Shown: positions 25,497 to 34,330 of the stretch, one piece after another | How the letters are laid out: each line of letters opens with the position of its first letter | Position numbering within the stretch: the first letter of the stretch is position 1 | Assembly (NCBI GenBank): GCA_900315105.1 | Contig: OMXX01000035.1 | Location: forward strand, 1 to 39,958 | Reading direction: 5' to 3' | Length of the DNA: 39,958 nt | Source: an uncultured Prevotellaceae bacterium | Lineage (GTDB): Bacteria; Bacteroidota; Bacteroidia; Bacteroidales; Bacteroidaceae | Notes under the pieces: model-generated | Database searches by the model: none | What the model was told of the DNA's origin: nothing | The model's input: the letters and a program-made list of their open reading frames with translations, nothing else | Translations under genes and position numbers: made by a program

Positions 25497-27137
25497 TTAT
25501 CTAAAGTTATCAATCTTGCTTGGCTCAACCTTAAAATTCCATATATTCCTCCGTGAAGCCATATAGTTTAGTTGCCAAACATTATACTTCTGGTTGACCA
25601 TAGCAGGACCTAATATCACTCTTCGAAGCACAAATGGGAACGAATTCTTCTGCATTTTCTTTCGACTCTCATTCCCAATGTTTAATGGTCTGTCTATATA
25701 TGGCGCAACTAAATTATATTCTGTATTGATAGTCCAGTCTGTATTATTGTCTTTAACTTCTAGATAGCGATATTCTTTTTCCGAATCATAAAAGTCGAAC
25801 TTAATGAAGTTACGATATTTATCGAGTAACGCGAAGTAGAATTTGATGGACTTTTCTTTCAATAAGGTCTGCAACTTCTCTAATTTCTTTACTATGGGTT
25901 CTGTCTTGTTAATATATTTTATTTGTAACAAATCACCTTCTTTGAAAAACGGTCCTCGCTCAAACACAAGGCAGACTCCAGTTCCCTTATTTCCATACTG
26001 TGACCACATCGGCAAGGCATCCTCAAGGGCTGAGAATGAGGTTATAAAATGGGTATTTGATTCCAAATATGCATCTCCCTCGGATTCAATGGGCTCTTTG
26101 AAATTCCGAATGACATCTTGAAGAATATTGGTTTCTGACGTGTCGTTCATTGCAACTATAGAGTTCATTCTTATAATTCTATTTTGGAATATCTTCATAA
26201 ATGTTTCTAGGGTGGTATACTTGTAGAACTCTTTTACGTCTTTATTTACAGGCATGGGCAAAAGTTCGCCAATGATTTTACGCTCTGTATCTTCGTGAAG
26301 CATTATACATTCACGAACGAGATCAAACTCAAACTCACTATCACTAATTTCTACTTTGAATAATTCAGCAAATAGCCTCTTTACCTCTGCATACTGCTTA
26401 ACACGTGCATTATAGGAGGCCGTTACCTTCTGAAGAACATCATCGTCTGTCGCATTTTGGATGTGTACTTCCTTGTAAGTTCCATTTAACTGACACGTTT
26501 CCTCAAACGGTGATACTGTTACCACCCATTGTGGAAATAGATATTTTGAGTTTATGATATGTATGAATGTAGCTCCACCCAACTTCCCTAAAAGTTGTAG
26601 AAACACACGACCCCTATAGAAAAGGCGGAAATAGAGATTTGCATATTGCACCTCTTCATCTCCCATGCCAAAGGATATTCCAGCAATATTGGAAAACACC
26701 GACTTCAGCTTATCTACCAAATGATAGAAATGCTGAATGCATTTTTCTATCGACTCCAAAGAAGACTTAATGAATTGTTCACTGTAATCAATGCGCACAA
26801 GCCGATTCATATTTATCCTCTCGGTCGACTTACAATTGTTGTAAGCAATTATTCTTTGAAGTATTTCATTAATTCCTTTATCGTCAAGTACTATCTTAGC
26901 ATTATCAGGCAACTTGCTTACTCCACTTTTACCCATTGGTTGCGTGGGAGCCATCAAATCTTCTGTTATTTCTTTAAAACCAGCAGCAATCAGGTCTGAA
27001 CAAGTGACTGTACTACCTGTATGCTCGTTCAAGAATTGCATCAGTTGCTGCATCCGGGCATACTGAGGAATAGGAAATTCAACAACTTTGAGGCTTCTAT
27101 TATTTTTCGCAAGATATATAGCGTATCCTTTAGGCAT
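25497..27137 (-). CDS. DUF2971 domain protein, 546 aa
   Basis: A soluble 546-aa protein. Residues about 305-520 are a DUF2971 domain: FYKYTTLETFMKIFQNRIIR, then MNDTSETN, HFITSFS, MWSQYGNKGTGVCLVFE and finally LRRVILGPA. The N-terminal ~300 residues are helical with a small lead domain (residues 1-60, MPKGYAIYLAKNNRSLKV) that may bind a partner; its family is not recognised. DUF2971 proteins are scattered in accessory and defence regions and have no agreed function. The gene is bracketed by the intact wbsX start (24911-25018) and its remnant (27196-27303), so it looks like inserted cargo. Confidence 0.75.
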   Translation of the reverse strand: MPKGYAIYLAKNNRSLKVVEFPIPQYARMQQLMQFLNEHTGSTVTCSDLIAAGFKEITEDLMAPTQPMGKSGVSKLPDNAKIVLDDKGINEILQRIIAYNNCKSTERINMNRLVRIDYSEQFIKSSLESIEKCIQHFYHLVDKLKSVFSNIAGISFGMGDEEVQYANLYFRLFYRGRVFLQLLGKLGGATFIHIINSKYLFPQWVVTVSPFEETCQLNGTYKEVHIQNATDDDVLQKVTASYNARVKQYAEVKRLFAELFKVEISDSEFEFDLVRECIMLHEDTERKIIGELLPMPVNKDVKEFYKYTTLETFMKIFQNRIIRMNSIVAMNDTSETNILQDVIRNFKEPIESEGDAYLESNTHFITSFSALEDALPMWSQYGNKGTGVCLVFERGPFFKEGDLLQIKYINKTEPIVKKLEKLQTLLKEKSIKFYFALLDKYRNFIKFDFYDSEKEYRYLEVKDNNTDWTINTEYNLVAPYIDRPLNIGNESRKKMQKNSFPFVLRRVILGPAMVNQKYNVWQLNYMASRRNIWNFKVEPSKIDNFR

Positions 27138-27195
27138 ATCTACTGTTATTGCTAAAAGTTTTTAATCTTATATAAGTCGCAAGTAGCGACTACGT

Positions 27196-27303
27196 TGCTT
27201 TGCAGACATTTGTCTACTCTGTGAATCCTTTTCCCCACCACTCATCGTTCTCTTTGAACGGGTGGAACTGGGGAAGATAATAAGCTATTATTTGTGGTTT
27301 CAT
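27196..27303 (-). pseudogene. 5' remnant of a second wbsX gene
   Basis: From the ATG at 27303 the translation is [20 protein letters not shown] then WWGKGFTE and a TAG where wbsX has Trp. It continues with T-N-V-x-K-A in frame beyond the stop before identity ends. It aligns without gaps to 24911-25018, roughly 90% identical over the first 92 nt. It is a scar of recombination or insertion. Confidence 0.8.
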
Positions 27304-27372
27304 ATTCTTATAAAACTTTATTATAACTTCTTAGTAGTAGCTTATAAATGACATTTGTAGTCTCATTTATAG

Positions 27373-29844
27373 CTAATCTATAAAGCTCTTCTTTTCACGT
27401 TTAGCTTTTACATATGTATCCACTATATTCGATACCTTTGAAATTGTATTTGAAATGTTGAAATTTATATCGTCTGATTTCAAGTATTCATTTATCACAT
27501 CGAGTACACTTTCAAAAGAAGCTTCGTCAAGCAACGTATTTCTGTAATTCTTTGTATATCCAGCCCCCTTATCCTTAAAGTAATTGAATAATTCTTGTGA
27601 TATATAAGAAAACGACCTTTTATTGGTTGTATCAGTCATCTCTAAATCAAGAGGTTCATAAGGGAAGAACTCTTCATTATAAATTTCCTTCTGTACTTTT
27701 TTGATGTAGCTTGCCCGTTTCTCTGGTGTAATGTCAGGTATGTCCAAAAATTTATTGATAGAATCTATCACGTTATAAGTGGTTTCCTTATAATTATGAG
27801 ACTCTATCATAGAAAGCAGGTCGTCGGATAAAGTGTTTGCATTTACATGGAAATTTACCAAGTCAACATGGTTTACAAACTTAGCAGGTGAAAAAAGGTG
27901 AAAGAATAATGATGCTGAACCTCTTTTGAATTTTTGCTTATAAGCAGGTCTCATATAGCCAAAAGAACGATCCCAAGTGAGAAAGAAGGGTTCTGGCTTG
28001 TCAAAAGGCTGGCCGAATAAGACAATGCATTCTAATGCATCATTCTTTAAAATCTTATAAACTTTATTTTCACAACAATTCTTTTTTATTACTTTCTCAT
28101 ATAATTCTTGGACAAGGCTTAATTTAGATGTATCGTATTGGGATGTTTGATCAATTGAAATATTAAAGTCTTCCTTAAGAATACCTTCAACAACCCCAAA
28201 CCCTATTGATTCATAGTCCCTTGAAAAGGCATCTTCCTCTCTAAGATCAAACATGTTATCCATGAAATCCCTATATGTGTCTACACCTTCTGGTAATCCA
28301 TTATTCTTATGCAGCCAATAATAATATTTATAAAATACATTAGTAGAAATAGGGACATCAGGCATACCGTTTATCTCAGTAAATTGAATTAAGAACAATG
28401 CTTGCTTTAGTTGATAAACCACCTCAGAAAGATAATGATCACTAACCTTCAAAACGAAATTCTTATTTCTTCTTGATAGATCAATAATGTTCTTTGCTAC
28501 TCTATAGAAGACATTGTCGTATGCCAAATAGTCTTCATTAATACACATTATATATAGAATAATCTGTGTATCGAGATAAACATCATGAGGCAAGCTCCTG
28601 ACGTAATTTCCAAATTGATCAGGATTGGAAATTTTACTGAATACTTTCCCAATACTAATTCTTATGATAATATCATTATTTCTACAAGCGTCTATTAATT
28701 CCTTAAAGATTAGTTCGGCTTTCTCATCATCAGCTCCACCTGTTTTGATAAAATTTATGAATTCTTGATAATAAGTATATGTAGTATTCTCAGATTCCTC
28801 ATCAGATATTTCCTTGGCATCAAGGTTAAAATTAGATTCAAGGAAAACCCCTAAGTTCTTGATTAATATATCTTTATTTATGTTGAGATTATTTTCATAA
28901 ATTATTTTGTCTACTGCGGAATGAAATAATGACAGAGAATCATTATAATCGCTTATCAGAGTTGATACACGCTCTCTTTCCGAGTCAGATATTAAGATTT
29001 CACCTTTATTCTTACCAAATAAAAGAATTCTTTTTGAAATCTGATTTTGTATAATTCTTTGAGCAGCATCCTCTGTTATAGTACCTTGTGCGAAATCGAG
29101 AACCTTTCCTACAAGGTCTTTTGTAGGCATCGGGCTATCGTTATAGAGTGTATGAGAGATAAATGAATTCAGGACCTGATTCTTTATTTTATTTGATGGT
29201 TTACTATAGCTAATAAAGTCATATGCCGTCTGACTTTCTTTCGTATCTCCATACTCGTATAATTTATTCATGCTCAATTCTGGGTGGATTGACAAAAGCA
29301 GTCTTTTTAGTTTGAAGACAACCCACACATATAACGAAACCACATAACGCGACCTGCGGAAAATCTCCGACATATCCCAATCAGGGGAATTGTGAATCTC
29401 GTTTCTCGTCAAATAAGCAATTCCGAAAATATATAATCCAGAAGGATCGCCCTTGAAATTTGCAACGGTTAATTTTGAAATGTTAGGTAGATTATGATTT
29501 TGAACTATATCTTTATATAGCGGCATCATAGTTTTATTTATTACACCGTTATACGAGCACAGTCTAGTCATAAGAAGGACTTTTTTTGCGAAAGCATCAA
29601 ACAAAGAAGCGACCGACTTCAAATTTGACAATTTTCCCGGACTATCCACAAGTAAATACTGTAGATCCAATGGCATCTCAGATGCTAAGCCATCAATCTG
29701 ATTATAGCCTGCATTAGTCATGATTAGATTGAAGAATATCCGAATATCATCTTTCAATTCTTCATCTGTCACAGGAATGTTATTTTCAGAGAAGGATGCT
29801 TTTGCCATCTTCCTCATTTCTGTTTTTATTGCATTTAAATCCAT
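27373..29844 (-). CDS. Large protein with PIN-like nuclease domain and RN-x2-H helix, 823 aa
   Basis: An 823-aa soluble protein with no recognised overall family. Residues about 420-640 fit a PIN-like nuclease: D425 in VYLDTQIILY, E474 in HYLSEVVYQL, D602 in KNDALECIVLF and D625 in FFLTWDRSF, in the right order and contexts. The N-terminal half is helical with AYLTRNEIHNSPDW (R147-N-x2-H151), a variant of HEPN-type RNxxxH motifs; the spacing is one short, so catalytic activity there is doubtful. It is very AT-rich compared with ugd or wbsX. It lies between a wbsX remnant and the capsule GT at 29986. A toxin or anti-phage RNase role is inferred from the motifs. Confidence 0.7.
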   Translation of the reverse strand: MDLNAIKTEMRKMAKASFSENNIPVTDEELKDDIRIFFNLIMTNAGYNQIDGLASEMPLDLQYLLVDSPGKLSNLKSVASLFDAFAKKVLLMTRLCSYNGVINKTMMPLYKDIVQNHNLPNISKLTVANFKGDPSGLYIFGIAYLTRNEIHNSPDWDMSEIFRRSRYVVSLYVWVVFKLKRLLLSIHPELSMNKLYEYGDTKESQTAYDFISYSKPSNKIKNQVLNSFISHTLYNDSPMPTKDLVGKVLDFAQGTITEDAAQRIIQNQISKRILLFGKNKGEILISDSERERVSTLISDYNDSLSLFHSAVDKIIYENNLNINKDILIKNLGVFLESNFNLDAKEISDEESENTTYTYYQEFINFIKTGGADDEKAELIFKELIDACRNNDIIIRISIGKVFSKISNPDQFGNYVRSLPHDVYLDTQIILYIMCINEDYLAYDNVFYRVAKNIIDLSRRNKNFVLKVSDHYLSEVVYQLKQALFLIQFTEINGMPDVPISTNVFYKYYYWLHKNNGLPEGVDTYRDFMDNMFDLREEDAFSRDYESIGFGVVEGILKEDFNISIDQTSQYDTSKLSLVQELYEKVIKKNCCENKVYKILKNDALECIVLFGQPFDKPEPFFLTWDRSFGYMRPAYKQKFKRGSASLFFHLFSPAKFVNHVDLVNFHVNANTLSDDLLSMIESHNYKETTYNVIDSINKFLDIPDITPEKRASYIKKVQKEIYNEEFFPYEPLDLEMTDTTNKRSFSYISQELFNYFKDKGAGYTKNYRNTLLDEASFESVLDVINEYLKSDDINFNISNTISKVSNIVDTYVKAKREKKSFID

Positions 29845-29985
29845 ATCTATAACTTTACGTTGTCTTTAAGTTTGGACATCAAGAGTAAAATAGACAAACC
29901 TCTATATGTAGTTTGGAGCTCAAAATGTAATCTTTGTTTTATTCAAAATAGATGAAATGAAATAGAAGAGAGTGTAATGCTTTGG

Positions 29986-31017
29986 TTAAAGCATCGTAAA
30001 AATCTCTTTTTTCATTTTCTCCCAGAAGTTCTCAAATCTGAAGTCCTGCACTCTCTCTTGTGCTCGTGCAGCCATGGCTTTACGTTCATTTGGATGTTGC
30101 ATAAGATAGTCAATCTTTTCTGCTGCCTGCTTGGCATCCCCTTGGTTGACAACTACAATATCATTGCCATTAGTATAGTAGCCGCATATTCCGAGGAAGT
30201 CTGTTGTTACAGTAAGTTTGCCCAAATATGCAACATCGTTTATAACTGTTACCCCCCCCTGCCAAGAGCCAAGGAGCGGAATGAAGCAAAGAGTTGCATT
30301 AGCTGCCAATTGGTTGAACTCATGATAACGGTAGCAATAAACTTCTACATTCTTCGGAGCATTTTTTAGCATAGCTGCATTAGCTGCATTAGTTGCGACC
30401 TTGAAAATGTATTGAGGTAACAACCTTGCTGTTTCTATTAGTGTGTTCCAGTCTCGTCCAGCACCGCCGCCACTGAAAATATACCCATGATCACTATTGT
30501 CAACTATACTCTTTAATCTTTCTGGATGATCTTTCAAAGAATCTTGTAGAACATGAAAATGCCACTCGGGTAGGTCAAACGTATCTATATATGCTTGTCG
30601 TTGTGGTTCAGATGAAACTGTACCTATAATATTCTTAAAGGCTTGTCGGTTCAATCTCCATTTCAAAGTACCCTTCTTCCACTTCCTTGGGTCCATTGAA
30701 CAATTATAGCTGATAACCTTCAGATTCTTTGCAAAAAGAAAAAAGACAAGTCCTAAAATTCTTGCTTCACCATGAGAGTCCCAGCACAGGATAATGTCAT
30801 GACGATGAGCATGCAACATGAGGTAAATAACATTTTTGATTTCAAGAAACCAATGTCTTATTTTCGAGCATTTGCCTCCGTTACTGAAGAAATCGGGATT
30901 AACATATAGAGTCTTCTTTATCTCAAATCCTTCAGAAGACAGCTTGTCATACAGGTATTCATTATAATGCCGAAAAGAACTATATGCATTTACCAAGAAT
31001 ATTCTCTTACTATACAT
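29986..31017 (-). CDS. Glycosyltransferase (GT-B, GT4-like) with in-frame G8 tract
   Basis: A 343-aa GT-B-like protein. RIFLVNAYSSFRHYNEYLYD is at the N-terminus, then HDIILCWDSHGEARILGLVF, and GYIFSGGGAGRDWNTLIETA begins the donor domain. CYRYHEFNQLAANATLCFIP, SWQGGVTVINDVAYLGKLTV and VQDFRFENFWEKM close it. The E-x7-E motif is replaced by a Q-G-G-V-T-V-I-N-D form. The G-G codons lie in eight G (30259-30252), read CAG GGG GGG GTA; this is in frame (ON), and a slip would remove the last ~90 residues. It starts 2 nt after the pyruvyl transferase stop. Donor and acceptor are unknown. Confidence 0.82.
   Translation of the reverse strand: MYSKRIFLVNAYSSFRHYNEYLYDKLSSEGFEIKKTLYVNPDFFSNGGKCSKIRHWFLEIKNVIYLMLHAHRHDIILCWDSHGEARILGLVFFLFAKNLKVISYNCSMDPRKWKKGTLKWRLNRQAFKNIIGTVSSEPQRQAYIDTFDLPEWHFHVLQDSLKDHPERLKSIVDNSDHGYIFSGGGAGRDWNTLIETARLLPQYIFKVATNAANAAMLKNAPKNVEVYCYRYHEFNQLAANATLCFIPLLGSWQGGVTVINDVAYLGKLTVTTDFLGICGYYTNGNDIVVVNQGDAKQAAEKIDYLMQHPNERKAMAARAQERVQDFRFENFWEKMKKEIFTML
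30252..30259 (-). repeat. G8 homopolymer in the donor site of a glycosyltransferase (ON)
   Basis: Eight G on the coding strand encode W-Q-G-G-V at about residues 251-255, in the donor-binding region. Lengths 7 or 9 would frameshift. Confidence 0.9.
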
Positions 31018-31019
31018 AC

Positions 31020-32183
31020 TTATTGAATTGTACCATTAACAACATCTTCCTTATATGCTTTGTCTATCATTTCTATCACATTAGGAATATCTTTCTCTTT
31101 CAGACCAACAATATTTGTGGTCCGGTTATAGATGCCATTAGCATTAAAAGCACCTTCAAACTTGTAGCTGTATGCTAACCCGAAAAGAGGTACATGCGTA
31201 TAGATGGCAGCAAAATTAGCATGCATTCTTGTACCGATAAAGAATGTCATCTTTGATATAACATATTTTACTTGAGGTGAGATAAGATCCTTGTCTATGA
31301 AATAAGCACCATCTTTATCAGTCAACTTCTCAAATGCCAGTTTGCATGCAACCATGTCATCGTTATCTGTTTCGGGACTGCCATAGCAATAGGAATGGGG
31401 TATCAAATATACTGGCTTTCCCATTTTCTGGAAGTGAGCTATTAATTCATTGATAAGTTCCGGATATGCTTTAAACTCTCCTTGTAGTGTGCGGAAATGA
31501 TTGGAATATGCTAATCCGCTGACATTAATGCCGATAGCATCTGGTTTAATCTCAATATTCCAAGGCTCAGGCTGCATATAGTATGAAAGATCCTTTGTTT
31601 CCTCATACTTGACTCCCATCTTATCTAATTCGGATGTGAACTTCTTGTCGCGAACATAAACCTTAGAAGAATATTTCAAAATATCCTCAGCAAGTTTATA
31701 GTTAGTAGCATCCTTAAACGGTCCCAAGGTTTGGGGAAGTTGGATTACCGGCCTCTTGAGCTTCATAGCCAATAGGGTGTCAGGTAGTCGGGATAAGAAT
31801 GTGCTAGTGCTATATATATCAGAGAAGCCGTCTCCTCCATTGATTGCAGCTACAAACCTTAAACCTTTGCACAGTTTTCCGAAATGAGTAAAAGGTAAGT
31901 AAATTCCTAATTTATCAAAGAGCAACTTCTCCAGAAACAACACATTGATGAAAATGTGTCGATAGGTAACGTTGCCTGCCTTGACCTCAGACACGTAATG
32001 CTTTCTATATTCCTTTTTTAAGGGGTTTTTATACACCCTAAAGTTCACTAATGTGTCATCATCTTTAAGCCATCCCTTTTCACGTAGAAAATATAGCGAG
32101 CCATAGCCTAACGCGGCAGTTCCTCTATTATTGTCTCTTGTGTTAAATCCAGAGATAATAACTAATCTTTTATCTTTTCCCAT
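31020..32183 (-). CDS. Polysaccharide pyruvyl transferase family protein
   Basis: A 387-aa protein of the PssM/CsaB/WcaK family. RLVIISGFNTRDNNRGTAAL is the N-terminal nucleotide-like loop, FVAAINGGDGFSDIYS matches the GG-D segment, RPVIQLPQTLGPF is the PQT-G-P hallmark, and FFIGTRMHANFAAIYTHVPL is the R-x-H motif. It transfers pyruvate from PEP onto a sugar as a ketal, adding negative charge to the surface polymer. A nitroreductase-fold gene and an FrhB-like gene are directly upstream; this trio recurs in polysaccharide loci. The target residue is unknown. Confidence 0.9.
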   Translation of the reverse strand: MGKDKRLVIISGFNTRDNNRGTAALGYGSLYFLREKGWLKDDDTLVNFRVYKNPLKKEYRKHYVSEVKAGNVTYRHIFINVLFLEKLLFDKLGIYLPFTHFGKLCKGLRFVAAINGGDGFSDIYSTSTFLSRLPDTLLAMKLKRPVIQLPQTLGPFKDATNYKLAEDILKYSSKVYVRDKKFTSELDKMGVKYEETKDLSYYMQPEPWNIEIKPDAIGINVSGLAYSNHFRTLQGEFKAYPELINELIAHFQKMGKPVYLIPHSYCYGSPETDNDDMVACKLAFEKLTDKDGAYFIDKDLISPQVKYVISKMTFFIGTRMHANFAAIYTHVPLFGLAYSYKFEGAFNANGIYNRTTNIVGLKEKDIPNVIEMIDKAYKEDVVNGTIQ

Positions 32184-32247
32184 TTTTTAGAGTTAAATTG
32201 TAAAGACGAAAATTTGTCGTTATATCTGTCACGAATATCAGAATTAC

Positions 32248-33204
32248 CTAATCCTTAAATATAATTTGGCTGCCAAATCTATGCGACATTGGACATAATA
32301 TCTCCTCGTCTTTGTAATACCCTGCAAGAATCAGTACTATTGGAACCTCATTGTTTGGTATGTCACAGAGCTTATGGAATTCAGCCATTCTTTTGTGTTC
32401 ATTCACAAACATCTTGAAACAACTTGCAATGTGATATAAGTGCAAGCCCCAAACAAAATTCATAGCAAATAGGCCTCCATCAATATAAGCCTGGACATGT
32501 TCATAGGTTCCACTGAATCGTGAAACATCAGATGTAACTACAAACATGACTGGCGCGTTGCCGGCCCATCCTTGATCACCTAATTGATTTTCTAAGATTT
32601 GCTTCTTAGTCGCATTGTCCTTAAAGACATATACCTTACAGGTTTGTCTGTTACAAGCAGTCGGAGTCAGTTTCGCTATCTCGTATGCCTTTTGAATATC
32701 CTCGTCGGAAACATCTATATCTTTGTAGAAACGAACGCTTGACCTTGAAGAAAAGAAACTCAACAACTCATTTGTGTCGAAAGAAATTGGGGCGCATACT
32801 CTCTTAACGCCATATTCATCAGGTGTCAATAAAGCATGATACTTGTTTGTAATAGAACGAATATCGTTTACCAAGCTCTTGTCCTTAGAACTATCTTTAT
32901 CCAATGAATATTTGTAAAGAACATTCAGGACTAACGTGAAGTATTCATCCTGTCCATAGCTTTGGTATTTATTCATCAAACTTAGCAAATGTACTGCTTT
33001 TGCTTCTCCCCAGTTCTTTTTCTTCTTCTCAAAGCACATTCCTTTCTCCAAGGAGTGAGCCGTCAATAACATACGTGAGATTAAACGTTCTTTTTCTGAT
33101 GTGCGGGTCCCATCAATGTTATATCTCACATAGGAAATGGAGTCAAAGTAGAATTCCCTCATTTCTCTTGCCATCATCGCGAGCCGCTTTAATATATTCT
33201 TCAT
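32248..33204 (-). CDS. Nitroreductase-family (FMN) protein
   Basis: A 318-aa protein. The nitroreductase core begins near residue 170 with SSRSSVRFYKDIDVSDEDIQ, AYEIAKLTPTACNRQTCKVY (FMN phosphate and isoalloxazine contacts), and GWAGNAPVMFVVTSD, then YIDGGLFAMNFVWGLHLY. The first ~165 residues are an extra helical domain (SRMLLTAHSLEKGMCFEKKK) seen in polysaccharide-locus members. The ATG at 33204 is preferred to the TTG at 33210. Its flavin partner may be the adjacent FrhB-like iron-sulfur protein; together they could reduce a sugar intermediate. The start is 55 nt after the present stop of that gene, but only 3 nt beyond the stop if the tract upstream had 11 G. Confidence 0.85.
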   Translation of the reverse strand: MKNILKRLAMMAREMREFYFDSISYVRYNIDGTRTSEKERLISRMLLTAHSLEKGMCFEKKKKNWGEAKAVHLLSLMNKYQSYGQDEYFTLVLNVLYKYSLDKDSSKDKSLVNDIRSITNKYHALLTPDEYGVKRVCAPISFDTNELLSFFSSRSSVRFYKDIDVSDEDIQKAYEIAKLTPTACNRQTCKVYVFKDNATKKQILENQLGDQGWAGNAPVMFVVTSDVSRFSGTYEHVQAYIDGGLFAMNFVWGLHLYHIASCFKMFVNEHKRMAEFHKLCDIPNNEVPIVLILAGYYKDEEILCPMSHRFGSQIIFKD

Positions 33205-33259
33205 AATCAAGCGGCTCTATGATTTAACGAAAATGAACTGTCAATTGCAGCTATTAATA

Positions 33260-34330
33260 CTAGCCCCCCCCCCGAACATTAAAGTCCGAACCGTCAGTGT
33301 GCATTTTCTTGGAGTAATGCAAACGTCTTAATCTTCCTCGTACTTTCTTAATTATATTCATAATTGATTGATTTATCGATTTAATTGACTCTGTACGTCT
33401 CAGCATTCGCATGATTTTCATGTGGATATGAACATGCTTTGTAGATGAGATTGCCCAATTCCTATAGCGTTGATTGGAAATTAAACGCTTCAATCTTTTT
33501 AGATAGACTTTATGTTCAGTCGCAAAGATTTCTTTATGAATGTTAGGAGCCTGGGCAATTGCATATTCCTCATAGTTAGACAGCCTCGAAATGATGAGTT
33601 TTGATGAATGCATAGCATCAATGACGCTTTTTCCTGCATCTGTAAACACTAAAAACATAGTATTACCAATCCCGTCTTTCTTTTTATATTCATCCAACCA
33701 AGGATCTGCAAGAGCTATATCTGCAGCTCTGCCAGTATCTAACTTGCAGAAAAAGCATTTATAGGGTCGGAAAAGCCAGGATTGGTGCATGGTCTTCCAT
33801 GGCTCCGTATAATTGTCTCTATAAACTTTAGTTCCATCCTGCAATGTAATTTGTATTCCACTTGGCCATCCATTACCACGGTATTGCAAGGATTCTACTT
33901 CCTTTTTATCAATTCCCAAACAATTTTCTACGAACCAGGTTCCTTCAGCCTCGGTCTGACCAGAACAGCAATATGAAATGATGAAGTTCTTAATAGCGTT
34001 TTTATTCAAAATGGCCCTTATTGGTTTAACCTGACAGGGGGCACAGGTTAGAACGATCCCATTCCTTATCTTGCTGATATTGTCCCGGACGAATCGAATT
34101 AAATCGATTTCTTGATATATACTTCCACTGGGGAACATTTCCTCAGAAGAATGAATGATATTGGGGTGGTATCTATAGTCGGTTCGGTCATACTTATAAG
34201 TTATACTTGTACCGTATTGTCCACTTTCTAAAAGATATTTTATTATAGAAGTACCAACGCCGCCGGAAGAAGCTTTAAACCTGTCATCCTTATTTGCAGA
34301 ATGACCAATATAGTAGATGGGATATGTCAT
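33260..34330 (-). CDS. FrhB/FdhB-type (coenzyme F420 hydrogenase beta-like) iron-sulfur protein
   Basis: A 356-aa member of the FrhB_FdhB family found in polysaccharide loci. DRFKASSGGVGTSIIKYLLE is the N-terminal landmark, GIVLTCAPCQVKPIRAILNK and FRPYKCFFCKLDTGRAADIA hold the Cys that ligate iron-sulfur centres, and ADIALADPWLDEY completes the FrhB_C segment. F420 is not expected in this organism; the role is probably flavin-linked electron transfer with the next gene. The reading frame ends in ten G (33273-33264), giving the tail NVRGGG and an immediate TAG. Nine G would give a tail of 7 other residues. Eleven would extend it by ~18 residues up to the nitroreductase start. The ATG overlaps the GT92 stop (ATGA). 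Confidence 0.88.
   Translation of the reverse strand: MTYPIYYIGHSANKDDRFKASSGGVGTSIIKYLLESGQYGTSITYKYDRTDYRYHPNIIHSSEEMFPSGSIYQEIDLIRFVRDNISKIRNGIVLTCAPCQVKPIRAILNKNAIKNFIISYCCSGQTEAEGTWFVENCLGIDKKEVESLQYRGNGWPSGIQITLQDGTKVYRDNYTEPWKTMHQSWLFRPYKCFFCKLDTGRAADIALADPWLDEYKKKDGIGNTMFLVFTDAGKSVIDAMHSSKLIISRLSNYEEYAIAQAPNIHKEIFATEHKVYLKRLKRLISNQRYRNWAISSTKHVHIHMKIMRMLRRTESIKSINQSIMNIIKKVRGRLRRLHYSKKMHTDGSDFNVRGGG
33264..33273 (-). repeat. G10 homopolymer at the 3' end of the FrhB-like gene
   Basis: The longest of the six tracts. The core domain is unaffected by length, but the stop position moves: TAG directly after the tract (G10), TGA about 30 nt on (G9), or TGA at 33210-33208, next to the nitroreductase ATG (G11). 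Confidence 0.9.
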
